Counted from the stretch's first letter, positions 1-6,795 are shown. The stretch is 16,966 nucleotides of DNA from a bacterium (GCA_030697445.1 JAUYPY010000048.1:1-16966); one strand, 5' to 3'. The notes: generated from the letters alone by a model not told the origin. A program made the numbers and translations.

Positions 1-90
1 CAAAATCAAAATGATAATAATTGAGCCGATGAGCGCGCCGACGCCGCTCTTTTTCGGTTCCCCCATGGGCATTGCGTTCTGCGGTTCCAT
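1..90 (-). CDS. Small single-pass membrane protein, N-terminal 30 residues only
   Basis: The gene starts at 90 on the minus strand and leaves the window at base 1 without a stop. The 30 visible residues are a short polar segment (MEPQNAMPMGEPKKSG) followed by a hydrophobic stretch (GALIGSIIIILIL), as expected of a single-pass membrane anchor. The layout resembles the membrane protein at 7177-7578, which also begins MEP, has a Gly-rich polar N-terminus and then a run of Ile/Leu. No SD is visible; the bases before the ATG are A-rich. It lies 36 bp downstream of the coiled-coil gene 127-738 on the same strand and is probably co-transcribed with it. Function unknown. The start is supported only by this architecture. 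Confidence 0.6.
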   Translation of the reverse strand, partial: MEPQNAMPMGEPKKSGVGALIGSIIIILIL

Positions 91-126
91 TGTTTTATTT
101 TTTATAAATTAATAATCAGAAATAAA

Positions 127-738
127 TTATTGCGGCTTCACGGTATTCTTTCCGGGCTTCAAAGAACTAATCGCATCCGCGAGCGCCGCGCGCGCCAATT
201 TCACTTTCGCTTCTGCATTTCGTGCGGCAGTCTTTATTGCGGTTATTGATTCTCGCGTTGCAGTGTCGGTAATCGCCAGTGCCTTCGCCTTCACTTCATC
301 AATCGCCGTTTTCGCCTCCGCGATTTTCATTTTTGCTGTCGCAATAAATGCAGCGGACTTTGTCGTATCTACGCCCTCCGTAACCAGTTTCGCGATGCGC
401 GACTCGGTGCGCGCGAGGAGCGCCTCAAGGTTTTTCAAATGCGCTTCCAGTTTATTAACCACTCCGTCCATCCGAGCTTGTTTTGCATCTCTCTTCATTT
501 CCTTTTTCTCGGCGCGCGCCGCTGACGCTTTTTCCTTAAGTTCCATCTTTTGCTCCTTAAGCTCCGCCTTTTTTTCCTTCACTTCTGTTTTGAGCATCTG
601 CGCTTTTTCGCGCGTGTTTTTTACCTCAGCTTTCTTATCCATAGTTGAAGCATCTTGTGCAAAAGCAACTGCGCCAAAAAGCAAAAGCCCGGCGACTGCG
701 GCTGCCCGGAGCGGCACCATAGTTCGTGTGTGTAACAT
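127..738 (-). CDS. Secreted or periplasmic coiled-coil protein of unknown function
   Basis: This 203-residue protein has an N-terminal signal peptide (positive start, hydrophobic core about residues 12-26, likely cleavage after AFA at 25-27). A very charged Lys/Glu/Ala-rich helix follows (about 34-92), typical of a coiled coil. A second helical part (about 93-195) includes a pattern like LEALLARTESRIAKL, then Ala-rich helices. There are no cysteines and no catalytic motif. A TATAAT box at 747-752 lies just upstream, so translation may begin at 738 on an almost leaderless transcript. An internal ATG at 720 (MVPLR) would give a cleaner signal peptide and a leader of about 20 nt, so the start is uncertain. 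The small membrane gene at 90-1 follows downstream. Secretion is well supported; function is not known. Confidence 0.75.
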   Translation of the reverse strand: MLHTRTMVPLRAAAVAGLLLFGAVAFAQDASTMDKKAEVKNTREKAQMLKTEVKEKKAELKEQKMELKEKASAARAEKKEMKRDAKQARMDGVVNKLEAHLKNLEALLARTESRIAKLVTEGVDTTKSAAFIATAKMKIAEAKTAIDEVKAKALAITDTATRESITAIKTAARNAEAKVKLARAALADAISSLKPGKNTVKPQ

Positions 739-746
739 ATGCGTAA

Positions 747-752
747 ATTATA
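747..752 (-). promoter_or_regulatory. -10 box upstream of the coiled-coil gene
   Basis: A perfect TATAAT on the minus strand lies 8 bp before the ATG at 738. No good -35 is visible at 17 bp spacing. The predicted transcript start falls near 740, which would make the mRNA practically leaderless for the 738 start. Confidence 0.45.
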
Positions 753-791
753 TTATTAATAAGTAAATAATTCCTAACGCCGTCTATTATA

Positions 792-2786
792 TTATATAAG
801 GAACGGAATTAGCAAGAGCGCCACGATATTCAAGATTTTAATCATTGGGTTAATGGCGGGGCCGGCGGTGTCTTTGTACGGGTCGCCCACCGTGTCGCCG
901 GTTATCGCCGCTTTGTGCGCATCGCTCCCTTTGCCTCCATAATTTCCTTTTTCAATATATTTTTTCGCATTGTCCCACGCGCCGCCGCCCGAGGTCATTG
1001 AAATGGCGACAAATAGTCCTGTAATAATTGAGCCGACAAGAAGTCCGCCAAGCGCCGCGGGCCCGAGGGTGAAACCAACCAAAATAGGAACGACTACGGG
1101 AATGAGCGCGGGCACAACCATCTGTTTAATGGCGGCTTTGGTCACAATATCAACGCACCGTGCGTAGTCGGGTTTTCCTGCGCCAGTCATAATTCCGGCG
1201 ATTTCGCGGAACTGCCGACGCACTTCCTCTACCACCTTGCCCGCGGTTTTGCCGACCGCCTCCATCGCGAGCGCCGCGAAGTAGTAGGGTAGAAGTCCTC
1301 CGATGAAAAGCCCGACCAGTACCGTCGGGTCGCCGAGCGCGAACACGACATTTGCGCCGAGCGCTTGCAGATCTTGCGCGTATGTTGCAAACAAAACTAG
1401 CGCGGCAAGCCCCGCCGAGCCGATAGCGTAGCCCTTCGTTACGGCTTTCGTCGTGTTGCCTACCGCATCAAGCGCGTCGGTTACTTCGCGCACGCTTTCC
1501 GGCAAGTTTGCCATTTCCGCGATACCGCCCGCATTGTCGGTAATCGGGCCGTAGGCATCTATGGCGATAATAATTCCCGCAAGCGATAACATCGCCATTG
1601 CCGCAACGGCGATGCCGTATAGCCCGGCAAAATAATACGCGCCGAGGAGCCCCGCAACAATTGCAAGAAGCGGAAGCGCGGTCGCCTTCATTGAAATCGC
1701 AAGCCCTTGAATAATGTTTGTGCCGTGCCCAGAAAGTGATGCGCGCGCTATTGACTGCACCGGCTTATGCGCGGTGCCGGTGTAGTATTCTGTAATCACG
1801 ACAAGCGCAGCCGTAACAAGCAAACCAATGAGCGCGGAAAAGAAAAGGTTAAGCGTGGAATAAACGCCATTTGTTCCCATAAGGTAAACGGTGATGGGGT
1901 AAAACGCGATTGCGGAAAGAACACCAGATACAATGAGTCCTTTGTACAGTGCGCCCATAATATTTTGCGAGCGCCCCAGTTTCATAAACCATGAGCCGAT
2001 GATAGACGCGATAAGTGCCGCGCCGCCAAGTGCCAAGGGGTACAGCACCGCGGCTTCGTTTCCCGGAAGTGCGAGCGAGCCCAAAAGAATTGCCGCTACC
2101 GAAGTGACAGCGTATGTTTCAAAAAGGTCTGCCGCCATACCGGCGCAGTCGCCCACATTGTCGCCCACATTGTCGGCAATCACCGCAGGATTGCGCGGGT
2201 CGTCTTCTGGAATGCCCGCTTCAACTTTGCCGACAAGGTCTGCTCCTACATCCGCGGCTTTGGTAAAGATGCCGCCGCCGAGCCGCGCGAAAACGGAAAT
2301 GAGCGATGCGCCGAACCCGAGCCCAATCAGCGCTTTGATGTCGCCCGTCGCCGCGTAAAACCCCGCAACCGCAAGGAGTGCGAGTGCGGCAACAAGAAGC
2401 CCCGTTACCGAGCCGCCGCGCGCCGCCAAAGCGAGGGCGGGTGCGAGCCCGCGGCGCGCGGCTTCCGCCGTGCGCGCGTTTGCGCGCACGGACACAAACA
2501 TCCCGACATAACCCGCGAGCGCGGAGAGCGCCGCGCCAATCAAAAATCCGACGGCGTTTGTCCAGTTAATCGCGAAACCGATAACGATAAAAAGAATTGC
2601 GGCGATAAGCGCGATGGTTTTGTACTGGCGGTTTAGGTACGCATTTGCGCCTTCTCTAATCGCGTTTGAAATCGCCTGCATTTGGGCGTTTCCAGGGCTT
2701 TGTTTCAAAATGCGGGTCGTCAAGAACACGGCGTAAATAATAGTAACGACCGAAGAACCGATGGCGAATAAGATAATGGGGTTCAT
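792..2786 (-). CDS. hppA: Membrane-bound proton-translocating pyrophosphatase, K+-independent type
   Basis: This 664-residue polytopic membrane protein hydrolyses pyrophosphate and, by family knowledge, pumps H+ out of the cytoplasm. The length is usual for the family. Visible signatures are the substrate loop at 174-223 (FTKAADVGADLVGK, EDDPRNPAVIADNVGDNVGD), a second acidic loop at 409-425 (IDAYGPITDNAGGIAEM), and the C-terminal GDTVGDPYKDTAGPAINP at 630-647. The segment at 443-457 reads GNTTKAVTKGYAIGS. Lys at 447, rather than Ala, is the hallmark of K+-independent H+-pumping enzymes such as that of Rhodospirillum. Many hydrophobic segments run along the whole length, beginning with residues 4-24. 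A promoter lies 30-60 bp upstream and no SD is seen. It is transcribed alone; the coiled-coil gene downstream has its own -10 box. The identification is secure; the ion specificity is inferred from one residue. Confidence 0.97.
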   Translation of the reverse strand: MNPIILFAIGSSVVTIIYAVFLTTRILKQSPGNAQMQAISNAIREGANAYLNRQYKTIALIAAILFIVIGFAINWTNAVGFLIGAALSALAGYVGMFVSVRANARTAEAARRGLAPALALAARGGSVTGLLVAALALLAVAGFYAATGDIKALIGLGFGASLISVFARLGGGIFTKAADVGADLVGKVEAGIPEDDPRNPAVIADNVGDNVGDCAGMAADLFETYAVTSVAAILLGSLALPGNEAAVLYPLALGGAALIASIIGSWFMKLGRSQNIMGALYKGLIVSGVLSAIAFYPITVYLMGTNGVYSTLNLFFSALIGLLVTAALVVITEYYTGTAHKPVQSIARASLSGHGTNIIQGLAISMKATALPLLAIVAGLLGAYYFAGLYGIAVAAMAMLSLAGIIIAIDAYGPITDNAGGIAEMANLPESVREVTDALDAVGNTTKAVTKGYAIGSAGLAALVLFATYAQDLQALGANVVFALGDPTVLVGLFIGGLLPYYFAALAMEAVGKTAGKVVEEVRRQFREIAGIMTGAGKPDYARCVDIVTKAAIKQMVVPALIPVVVPILVGFTLGPAALGGLLVGSIITGLFVAISMTSGGGAWDNAKKYIEKGNYGGKGSDAHKAAITGDTVGDPYKDTAGPAINPMIKILNIVALLLIPFLI

Positions 2787-2819
2787 AGTAGTTCTAAAAT
2801 CCCTATAAATAATATCGGG

Positions 2820-2847
2820 ATTGTAGCAGAAAAATCAAGTCGCGCAA
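2820..2847 (-). promoter_or_regulatory. Promoter of hppA
   Basis: On the minus strand TTGCGC (2842-2847) and TACAAT (2820-2825) are separated by 16 bp. The predicted transcript start is near 2813, giving a leader of about 27 nt without an SD. A small hairpin (GTCGC/GCGAC, 2839-2853) overlaps the -35 element. Confidence 0.45.
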
Positions 2848-2872
2848 TGCGACCCGTTTTTTCTTTTGTATG

Positions 2873-2881
2873 TGATACAAT
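2873..2881 (+). promoter_or_regulatory. Extended -10 element before the relic gene
   Basis: TGATACAAT is an extended -10 (TGn plus TACAAT at 2876-2881) that ends 8 bp before the ATG at 2890, so any transcript would be almost leaderless. It is divergent from the hppA promoter about 30 bp away. Confidence 0.4.
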
Positions 2882-2889
2882 TTCTTTCC

Positions 2890-3179
2890 ATGAAAGCGTG
2901 GAATCTTGGATATGAAAAAGCAAAGGCGAAAGCGAAACAAATTTATTCAAAAAAAATCCTACGGCTGTTATTTTATACGAACGGCGGGAAACCAAATATG
3001 TTTCTAATCGGCACGGAGAGAAGGTTCTGATAAAATCAATCGCCGATTTTTGGACATTTGTTGAGTCACTCGATGGCGTTACGATTAAAGTCGTGATTAG
3101 ACAACTTAAGACCGGAGGCCAGAAACATTTTTTGAGTGTAATGAGCGATTTTACCCAAACGCACAGGCGAAAAAAATGA
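2890..3179 (+). pseudogene. Frameshifted, probably internally deleted relic of a small nuclease-like protein
   Basis: From the ATG at 2890 the reading runs MKAWNLGYEKAKAKAKQIYS, then meets a run of eight A (2949-2956). In the starting frame it turns meaningless and stops at 3030. In the -1 frame a protein-like sequence continues from the A run to the TGA at 3177-3179. It includes NPTAVILYERRE, RHGEKVLIKSIADFWTFVES and VTIKVVIRQLKTGGQKHFLS, with a basic end (HRRKK). The second part has no start codon of its own near its beginning. From memory, the C-terminal part resembles small CPR/phage proteins with a barnase/EndoU/RelE-like nuclease fold, which usually carry roughly 45 more residues between the two halves. 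That would make this an internally deleted and frameshifted copy. A -1 ribosomal or transcriptional slip on A8, or a sequencing error, is the alternative. The two-frame structure is directly visible; the family name is tentative. Confidence 0.6.
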
Positions 3180-3182
3180 ACT

Positions 3183-3210
3183 AAAAAACCCCTTCAGTCA
3201 GGGGCGTTTT
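3183..3210. terminator. Bidirectional intrinsic terminator between the relic and nusA
   Basis: The CCCCT (3189-3193) / AGGGG (3200-3204) stem has a six-base loop, with AAAAAA on the left and CGTTTT on the right. Read on the minus strand the stem is followed by TTTTTT, so it can end nusA transcripts. Read on the plus strand it ends the relic transcript. Confidence 0.7.
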
Positions 3211-3321
3211 AGTGTGCCTGCCATCAGCTTTGATGCCGATAGGGGCTGACGCCCCGCAGACACCACTGCATTGTATACCATGGCTGTAGGGAAATCAATG
3301 AGAAAGTGACCCCCACTATCC
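3211..3321. other. Hairpin-rich intergenic stretch downstream of nusA
   Basis: Between the nusA stop and the terminator lie CATCA/TGATG (3222-3235, loop GCTT), GGGGC/GCCCC (3242-3255, loop TGAC), and GTAGGG (3286-3291), which can pair with CCCTAC (3320-3325, reaching into the nusA stop). All would form in the 3' end of the nusA mRNA. A minus-strand reading frame runs through it from an ATG at 3281 to a stop at 3198 (27 codons, including SAGRQPLSASKLMAGTLKRP), but there is no other sign that it is a gene. Confidence 0.4.
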
Positions 3322-4524
3322 CTACTCTGTTTTTGTTTCTTCCGTTGGCGCAGTAATTGTCGGTTCCGCCGGCACTGCCGCGGTGGGCAACGGCTCGGGA
3401 GGTTTGTTGAGCGAGGCAATGTCAATTTTCGCGCCCGTGAGGCGCGCGGCGAGGCGCACATTTTGCCCGCCGCGGCCTATCGCGAGCGATTGCTGGTCGT
3501 CGGCAACAATCGCTTTCACATGCTTTGTCGCCTCGTCAATAATTTCCACAGAAAGAATTTTAGCGGGGGAGAGCGCTTCGGTCACGAAGCCCTTGAGGTC
3601 TGCCGACCACTGAATGATGTCTATTTTTTCTCCACCGAGTTCGCTCATAACCGTACTGACGCGTACGCCGCGACCGCCGACAAGCGAGCCGACAGGGTCT
3701 ATGTGCGGGTCGTTTGAGGCGACGGCGATTTTAGCGCGCGAGCCCGGCTCGCGCGCGACCGCCTTTATTTCCACCGCACCCGACGCAACTTCCGGCGTTT
3801 CTTGCTTAAAGAGCGCTTCCACAAACTTGGGCGCGGCGCGCGAAAGGCGCAAGTGTACGCCACGGGGCGTATCTTCTACGCGCAAAAGGTACGCGCGCAC
3901 GCGCTCGCCTTGTCGATAGCGCTCGCCGGGAATTTGCTCTTCGTACGGAAGAATTCCGGTGGCGCGGCCCATATCAACGAAAATCGCGCCGCGGTCTATG
4001 CGTTGTACCGTGCCGGACACGATCTCGCCCGCGCGCGTACCGTATTCGCTTAGCACGGATGTTTTTTCCGCCTCGCGAATTTTCTGTATCACGACTTGCT
4101 TGGCGGTCTGCGCCGCAATTCTGCCAAAGTCGCTTTTGGTTTCAAGCGGGAAAATAATTTCATCTTCCAACTGTGCGCCTTTTTTTATTTTGCGCGCGTC
4201 GTCAATAAAAATATGATGTTCCGCGTTGTAGAAAATGCGCTCGTCCGCTGGGTCGCGCTCTACCTCTTCTTCTCCTTCTATTTCTTTTTCTTTGCGCACG
4301 ATAACTTTCGTATCGTCAACGACTTCTTTCACTTGGAAAAATTCTACCGCGCCGCTACCCGCGCTGAACTTCGCGCGCACGATCTGCCCCTTCTTGCCGT
4401 ACTCTTTGCGGTACGCAGTTGCAAGCGCGGACTCAATTGCTTCCACGATTTTCTCGCGCGGTACTCCGCGCGTCTCTTCAAGCTCTGTCAAAACCGCGTT
4501 GATGGTTTTTAAATCAAAAATCAT
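3322..4524 (-). CDS. nusA: Transcription termination/antitermination factor NusA
   Basis: This 400-residue cytoplasmic RNA-polymerase-binding protein modulates pausing, termination and antitermination. Domain order is an N-terminal RNAP-binding domain (about 1-150, with an acidic insert around 80-98), an S1 domain (about 165-230, GTVQRIDRGAIFVDMG and ILPYEEQIPGE), KH1 (about 232-310, GSLVGGRGVRV at 279-289) and KH2 (about 311-372, IGRGGQNVRLAARLTGAKID). A short Pro/Thr/Glu-rich tail replaces the acidic repeats of E. coli NusA, so the length fits the shorter bacterial form. The usual neighbours rimP and infB are absent. The start at 4524 fits the N-terminal family sequence MIFDLKTINAVLTELEETRG; no SD is seen. 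A promoter lies at 4586-4614, and a terminator-like hairpin sits between it and the start, which may allow autoregulation. Confidence 0.96.
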   Translation of the reverse strand: MIFDLKTINAVLTELEETRGVPREKIVEAIESALATAYRKEYGKKGQIVRAKFSAGSGAVEFFQVKEVVDDTKVIVRKEKEIEGEEEVERDPADERIFYNAEHHIFIDDARKIKKGAQLEDEIIFPLETKSDFGRIAAQTAKQVVIQKIREAEKTSVLSEYGTRAGEIVSGTVQRIDRGAIFVDMGRATGILPYEEQIPGERYRQGERVRAYLLRVEDTPRGVHLRLSRAAPKFVEALFKQETPEVASGAVEIKAVAREPGSRAKIAVASNDPHIDPVGSLVGGRGVRVSTVMSELGGEKIDIIQWSADLKGFVTEALSPAKILSVEIIDEATKHVKAIVADDQQSLAIGRGGQNVRLAARLTGAKIDIASLNKPPEPLPTAAVPAEPTITAPTEETKTE

Positions 4525-4546
4525 AGTAGATATTCTTATTTTTTCT

Positions 4547-4572
4547 AAAAAAAGAGCCCGCCTTCAGGGGGC
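4547..4572 (-). terminator. Terminator-like hairpin in the nusA leader (possible attenuator)
   Basis: Read on the minus strand, GCCCCCTGAAGGCGGGC (4572 down to 4556) forms a GC-rich stem with one mismatch. TCTTTTTTT follows (4555-4547), and then nusA starts 22 bp further on. The hairpin begins only about 7 nt after the predicted nusA transcript start. It may attenuate nusA, or it may stop read-through from the glycosyltransferase operon, which already has its own terminator. Confidence 0.55.
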
Positions 4573-4585
4573 GAACTTCTACGGT

Positions 4586-4614
4586 ACTATACCTATCTTT
4601 ACTGTAAACTGCAA
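4586..4614 (-). promoter_or_regulatory. Probable nusA promoter
   Basis: On the minus strand TTGCAG (4609-4614) and TATAGT (4586-4591) are spaced exactly 17 bp apart. The predicted start is near 4579, giving a leader of about 55 nt. The -35 ends 2 bp from the 74-bp repeat, so it lies back-to-back with the plus-strand promoter at 4666-4671. Confidence 0.45.
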
Positions 4615-4616
4615 GC

Positions 4617-4690
4617 AGTTATCAACATTCGCTTGCGCCGTGTGCGCAACGAGCGTGTAGTAGTATATAATAGAGGGCGCAGTATGGAAT
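4617..4690 (+). repeat. 74-bp direct repeat, left copy (promoter block)
   Basis: 73 of 74 bases match 6796-6869; the only difference is G at 4676 against A at 6855. The block holds a TTATCAACA motif, the inverted repeat TTGCGC-CGTGT-GCGCAA (4633-4649), a perfect TATAAT (4666-4671) and a start codon ATG at 4684 with two further codons. Identity stops at 4690/6869. The two glycosyltransferase genes lie between the copies. Confidence 0.95.
4666..4671 (+). promoter_or_regulatory. -10 box in left repeat copy
   Basis: A perfect TATAAT lies 12 bp before the ATG at 4684. No recognisable -35 occurs at 16-18 bp; instead a 6-bp inverted repeat TTGCGC/GCGCAA covers the region where it would lie. The predicted leader is only about 6 nt. 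Here the promoter drives only an 18-codon remnant. Confidence 0.55.
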
Positions 4691-4740
4691 TCGGCGCGAA
4701 AAAAATGGCGGTCATGGGCGCGGAAGTCTGGAAAATGTAA
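4684..4740 (+). pseudogene. Truncated remnant of the small membrane protein gene at 6863
   Basis: Behind the left promoter copy is an 18-residue frame, MEFGAKKMAVMGAEVWKM, ending in TAA. Eight of its first 15 residues are identical in position to the start of the protein at 6863-7150 (MESGTIKTALAGAVV). It therefore looks like a decayed or cut-off copy of that gene's 5' end rather than an unrelated peptide. No membrane segment remains. A bidirectional terminator follows 12 bp later. The alternative is a short leader peptide, but nothing follows on this strand that it could regulate. Confidence 0.55.
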
Positions 4741-4752
4741 ATATGAATTTTC

Positions 4753-4790
4753 TAAAAAATAAAAGCCCGTTCACTTTTCAGTAAACAGGC
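4753..4790 (-). terminator. Strong intrinsic terminator of the glycosyltransferase operon
   Basis: Read on the minus strand, GCCTGTTTAC and GTGAACGGGC (4765-4790) form a continuous 10-bp stem including G-T pairs, with loop TGAAAA. TTTTATTTTTT follows. It lies about 40 bp after the GT2 stop. On the plus strand it can also end the transcript of the 4684-4740 remnant. Confidence 0.85.
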
Positions 4791-4828
4791 AAATGTTTGT
4801 TTTCTTCAAAAGGTTCAGTGACCGAGTT

Positions 4829-5569
4829 TTAATGATAGCCCCTTATCAAGGTTTTCAAGCGCAGCACAATGAGTTTGTGTACGAAATATAGAATCGTTCC
4901 AACAATTGCCAGTCTCCATTTCCGGTTATCAATGCAGGTAATTTTAAGATCCTTGATTTTATATCCGCGTTTTTCTGCATAGAGCAACAATGCTGTATCG
5001 AAAAACCATCCGTCGTAGATACTTACCCCCTCTCTTAAAACGACATAGACACTTCTTTTGATGGACTTGCAACCCGCCTGGGCATCAGAAAACCTATTGA
5101 AAAATAAAAACTTGATGAACCAATTGTAACCTTCGGTCAGAACGACCCTTACCAAAGGACGCTTTACTACGGATCCATGAACTCTTCTGGACGCAACCAC
5201 CAAGTCATAGTCCTCGTTCGCTTCGTAAGCACGAATCATATTTCCAAGATCGTTGAGCGAGTAAGCGAGGTCGCTGTCAATATACAACAGAATACTTTCG
5301 GTTGCCCGACTCCATGTATTGTCAAGCGCTGCACCGCGTCCTTTATGCGAAGTTATTGTGTATGCAAGGTAAGAGATCCGTTTCTGGCATCCGATAACCA
5401 TTTCTTCTGTTTTGTCCGTGCTTCCGTTAATTGCTACAGACAAAACAAGCATATTACTGGCAATAAGATGTGGAAATTCTTGCTCAAGATACGCGCTTAC
5501 TTTTAGCAAGGTATCTGTAATAATTCTTGCTTCATTGTATGCCGGTATAGTGATGAGATACGATTTCAT
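4829..5569 (-). CDS. Family 2 glycosyltransferase (polyprenyl-phosphate sugar transferase-like)
   Basis: This 246-residue GT-A fold enzyme most likely moves a sugar from a nucleotide donor to a lipid phosphate or glycan at the inner membrane face. Motifs are PAYNEA (9-14), HKGRGAAL (75-82), the metal-binding IDSDLA with DSD at 98-100, DAQAGCKSIK (162-171) and WFFDTALLLYAEKRGYKI (188-205). This order is that of dolichyl-phosphate glucosyltransferase (ALG5)/DPM-like enzymes. The C-terminus has one weakly hydrophobic helix (about 219-237) but no multi-span GtrA-like tail. The start at 5569 has a real SD, AGGAG at 5578-5582, which overlaps the stop of the upstream GT4, so the two are translationally linked. 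Sugar and acceptor cannot be read from sequence. The base composition is visibly AT-richer than hppA and nusA. Confidence 0.88.
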   Translation of the reverse strand: MKSYLITIPAYNEARIITDTLLKVSAYLEQEFPHLIASNMLVLSVAINGSTDKTEEMVIGCQKRISYLAYTITSHKGRGAALDNTWSRATESILLYIDSDLAYSLNDLGNMIRAYEANEDYDLVVASRRVHGSVVKRPLVRVVLTEGYNWFIKFLFFNRFSDAQAGCKSIKRSVYVVLREGVSIYDGWFFDTALLLYAEKRGYKIKDLKITCIDNRKWRLAIVGTILYFVHKLIVLRLKTLIRGYH

Positions 5570-5580
5570 GCATGTTACTC

Positions 5581-6732
5581 CTATTTTGATTTGTATAATT
5601 TAGTGTACGCGCTCTGTAGTTTTTGCAGCATTATTTTTGTTGTAAAGGTTACAGGTAGATGAACTGGTTCACTATTGCTCCTTTTTAACGCAGATAATAC
5701 CGCGTGTGAAAGCGCCGTTGAATCTTCTGGTTGAATTAAATCACCGCCACTATATTTTGTCAATTCCATCACTCCACCCACCTTAGTAGCAACAAACGGC
5801 ACCCCCGCGAGCATGGACTCTATAAGTACATATGGAAAACCCTCTTTTGTTGAAGGTAACACCATCAGATCAAAAGCTTTAAGATATTTATATGCGTCCG
5901 GAATAGTACCGAGTAAGAAAAAGTTATTCTCTAATGAGGCGGCCTTAATTTGTTTTTCAAGTACATCACGCTCCTCCCCCTCTCCCACAACCATGAAAAC
6001 AGTATCATTACTAGATTGCGCGATAATACTTTTTGCTGCGTCTATCAAATAGTTTATCCCTTTATTTTTATATAAATTTGCAACAACCCCGACAATGATT
6101 CTTGGTGTTTCTTTTGTTTCTGACTTGGAAATCAGAAAATTCCTCGAAACTTCTCTCTGTAACAAATTTTTCACGCAGTTTTCGTTAATGCCGTTGTAAA
6201 TAACAATTCCTTGGCCGGCTCTAACAATACCATACCTCTGCCCAACCTTCATGTCGAAATCTGACACGGTAATCGTAAGATCTCTAAAAAAAGAGGCCAG
6301 AAATTCCAAAAGAATGTAAATCACCTTCTTGAAAAATGAAATTCTTTCGGCAAATACAAAACCATGCACTGTATACACTGTTTTCGCCCCCGCAATTTTT
6401 GATCCTATTGAACCAAGAACGCCGGATTTTGTACTATGCAGATGAACTATATCTATACTCCTCTTTTTTATAAAACACATCATTTCATAAAGATATTGAA
6501 GGTCGTACATAGGGTTAATTTCGCGCACTAAACTATCAAAAACATGCAGTTCACCCTCGGTAAAGCCTTTTTTTCTTAGCTCTAAAAAAAGCCATGTGTC
6601 TTTATGTTGGTTTTGTAGACCAGTACAAACAATGATGTCGTGGCCATTTTCTTTCATTGCGCTTGCGGTATCAAGAACATTTTTTTGCGCGCCTCCGCAT
6701 TCACCTTGGGTTATTACATATGCAATTTTCAT
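5581..6732 (-). CDS. Family 4 (GT-B fold) glycosyltransferase
   Basis: This 383-residue protein is full length for the family. The N-terminal Rossmann domain begins KIAYVITQGECGGAQKNVLD (2-21), a typical acceptor-side motif, and includes IVHLHSTKSGVLGSI (95-109) and TVYTVHGF (118-125). The C-terminal donor domain starts around 211 (RIIVGVVANLYKNKGINYLI) and carries VVGEGEERD (248-256). The E-x7-E motif is E297/E305 in STKEGFPYVLIESMLAG. It likely extends a lipid-linked or surface glycan together with the GT2 gene, which starts 11 bp downstream. The promoter -10 box ends 5 bp before the ATG, so the mRNA is probably leaderless. The sugar is unknown. It lies inside the AT-richer cassette bounded by the 74-bp repeats. 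Confidence 0.93.
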   Translation of the reverse strand: MKIAYVITQGECGGAQKNVLDTASAMKENGHDIIVCTGLQNQHKDTWLFLELRKKGFTEGELHVFDSLVREINPMYDLQYLYEMMCFIKKRSIDIVHLHSTKSGVLGSIGSKIAGAKTVYTVHGFVFAERISFFKKVIYILLEFLASFFRDLTITVSDFDMKVGQRYGIVRAGQGIVIYNGINENCVKNLLQREVSRNFLISKSETKETPRIIVGVVANLYKNKGINYLIDAAKSIIAQSSNDTVFMVVGEGEERDVLEKQIKAASLENNFFLLGTIPDAYKYLKAFDLMVLPSTKEGFPYVLIESMLAGVPFVATKVGGVMELTKYSGGDLIQPEDSTALSHAVLSALKRSNSEPVHLPVTFTTKIMLQKLQSAYTKLYKSK

Positions 6733-6737
6733 AACTA

Positions 6738-6766
6738 AGTATATGCATGTATAGAGAAAACTTCAA
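6738..6766 (-). promoter_or_regulatory. Promoter of the glycosyltransferase operon, leaderless start
   Basis: On the minus strand TTGAAG (6761-6766), a 17-bp spacer and TATACT (6738-6743) stand 5 bp before the ATG at 6732. The predicted transcript start coincides with the start codon. Confidence 0.6.
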
Positions 6767-6795
6767 AATATTGTTTGGGTAGATTGTAAAAAGTA

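Noticed and set aside
263..766. Plus-strand open frame antisense to the coiled-coil gene
   Set aside because: It is the complement of an Ala/Lys/Glu-rich coding region, has low-complexity Ser/Phe/Ala content and no promoter. The minus-strand gene has a signal peptide and a -10 box.
1933..2358. Plus-strand open frames inside hppA and similar ones inside nusA
   Set aside because: They are antisense to strongly conserved, full-length genes with all family motifs. Their composition is a mirror of the real gene.
2839..2863. Hairpin GTCGC/GCGAC followed by T-rich sequence on the plus strand, possible terminator
   Set aside because: No plus-strand gene lies upstream for it to end, and it overlaps the hppA -35. 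The stem is only 5 bp.
3198..3461. 87-residue minus-strand frame overlapping the 3' end of nusA
   Set aside because: Its first half is an Arg-rich out-of-frame reading of nusA. Only the last part looks protein-like, and it is reported as a finding, not as a gene.
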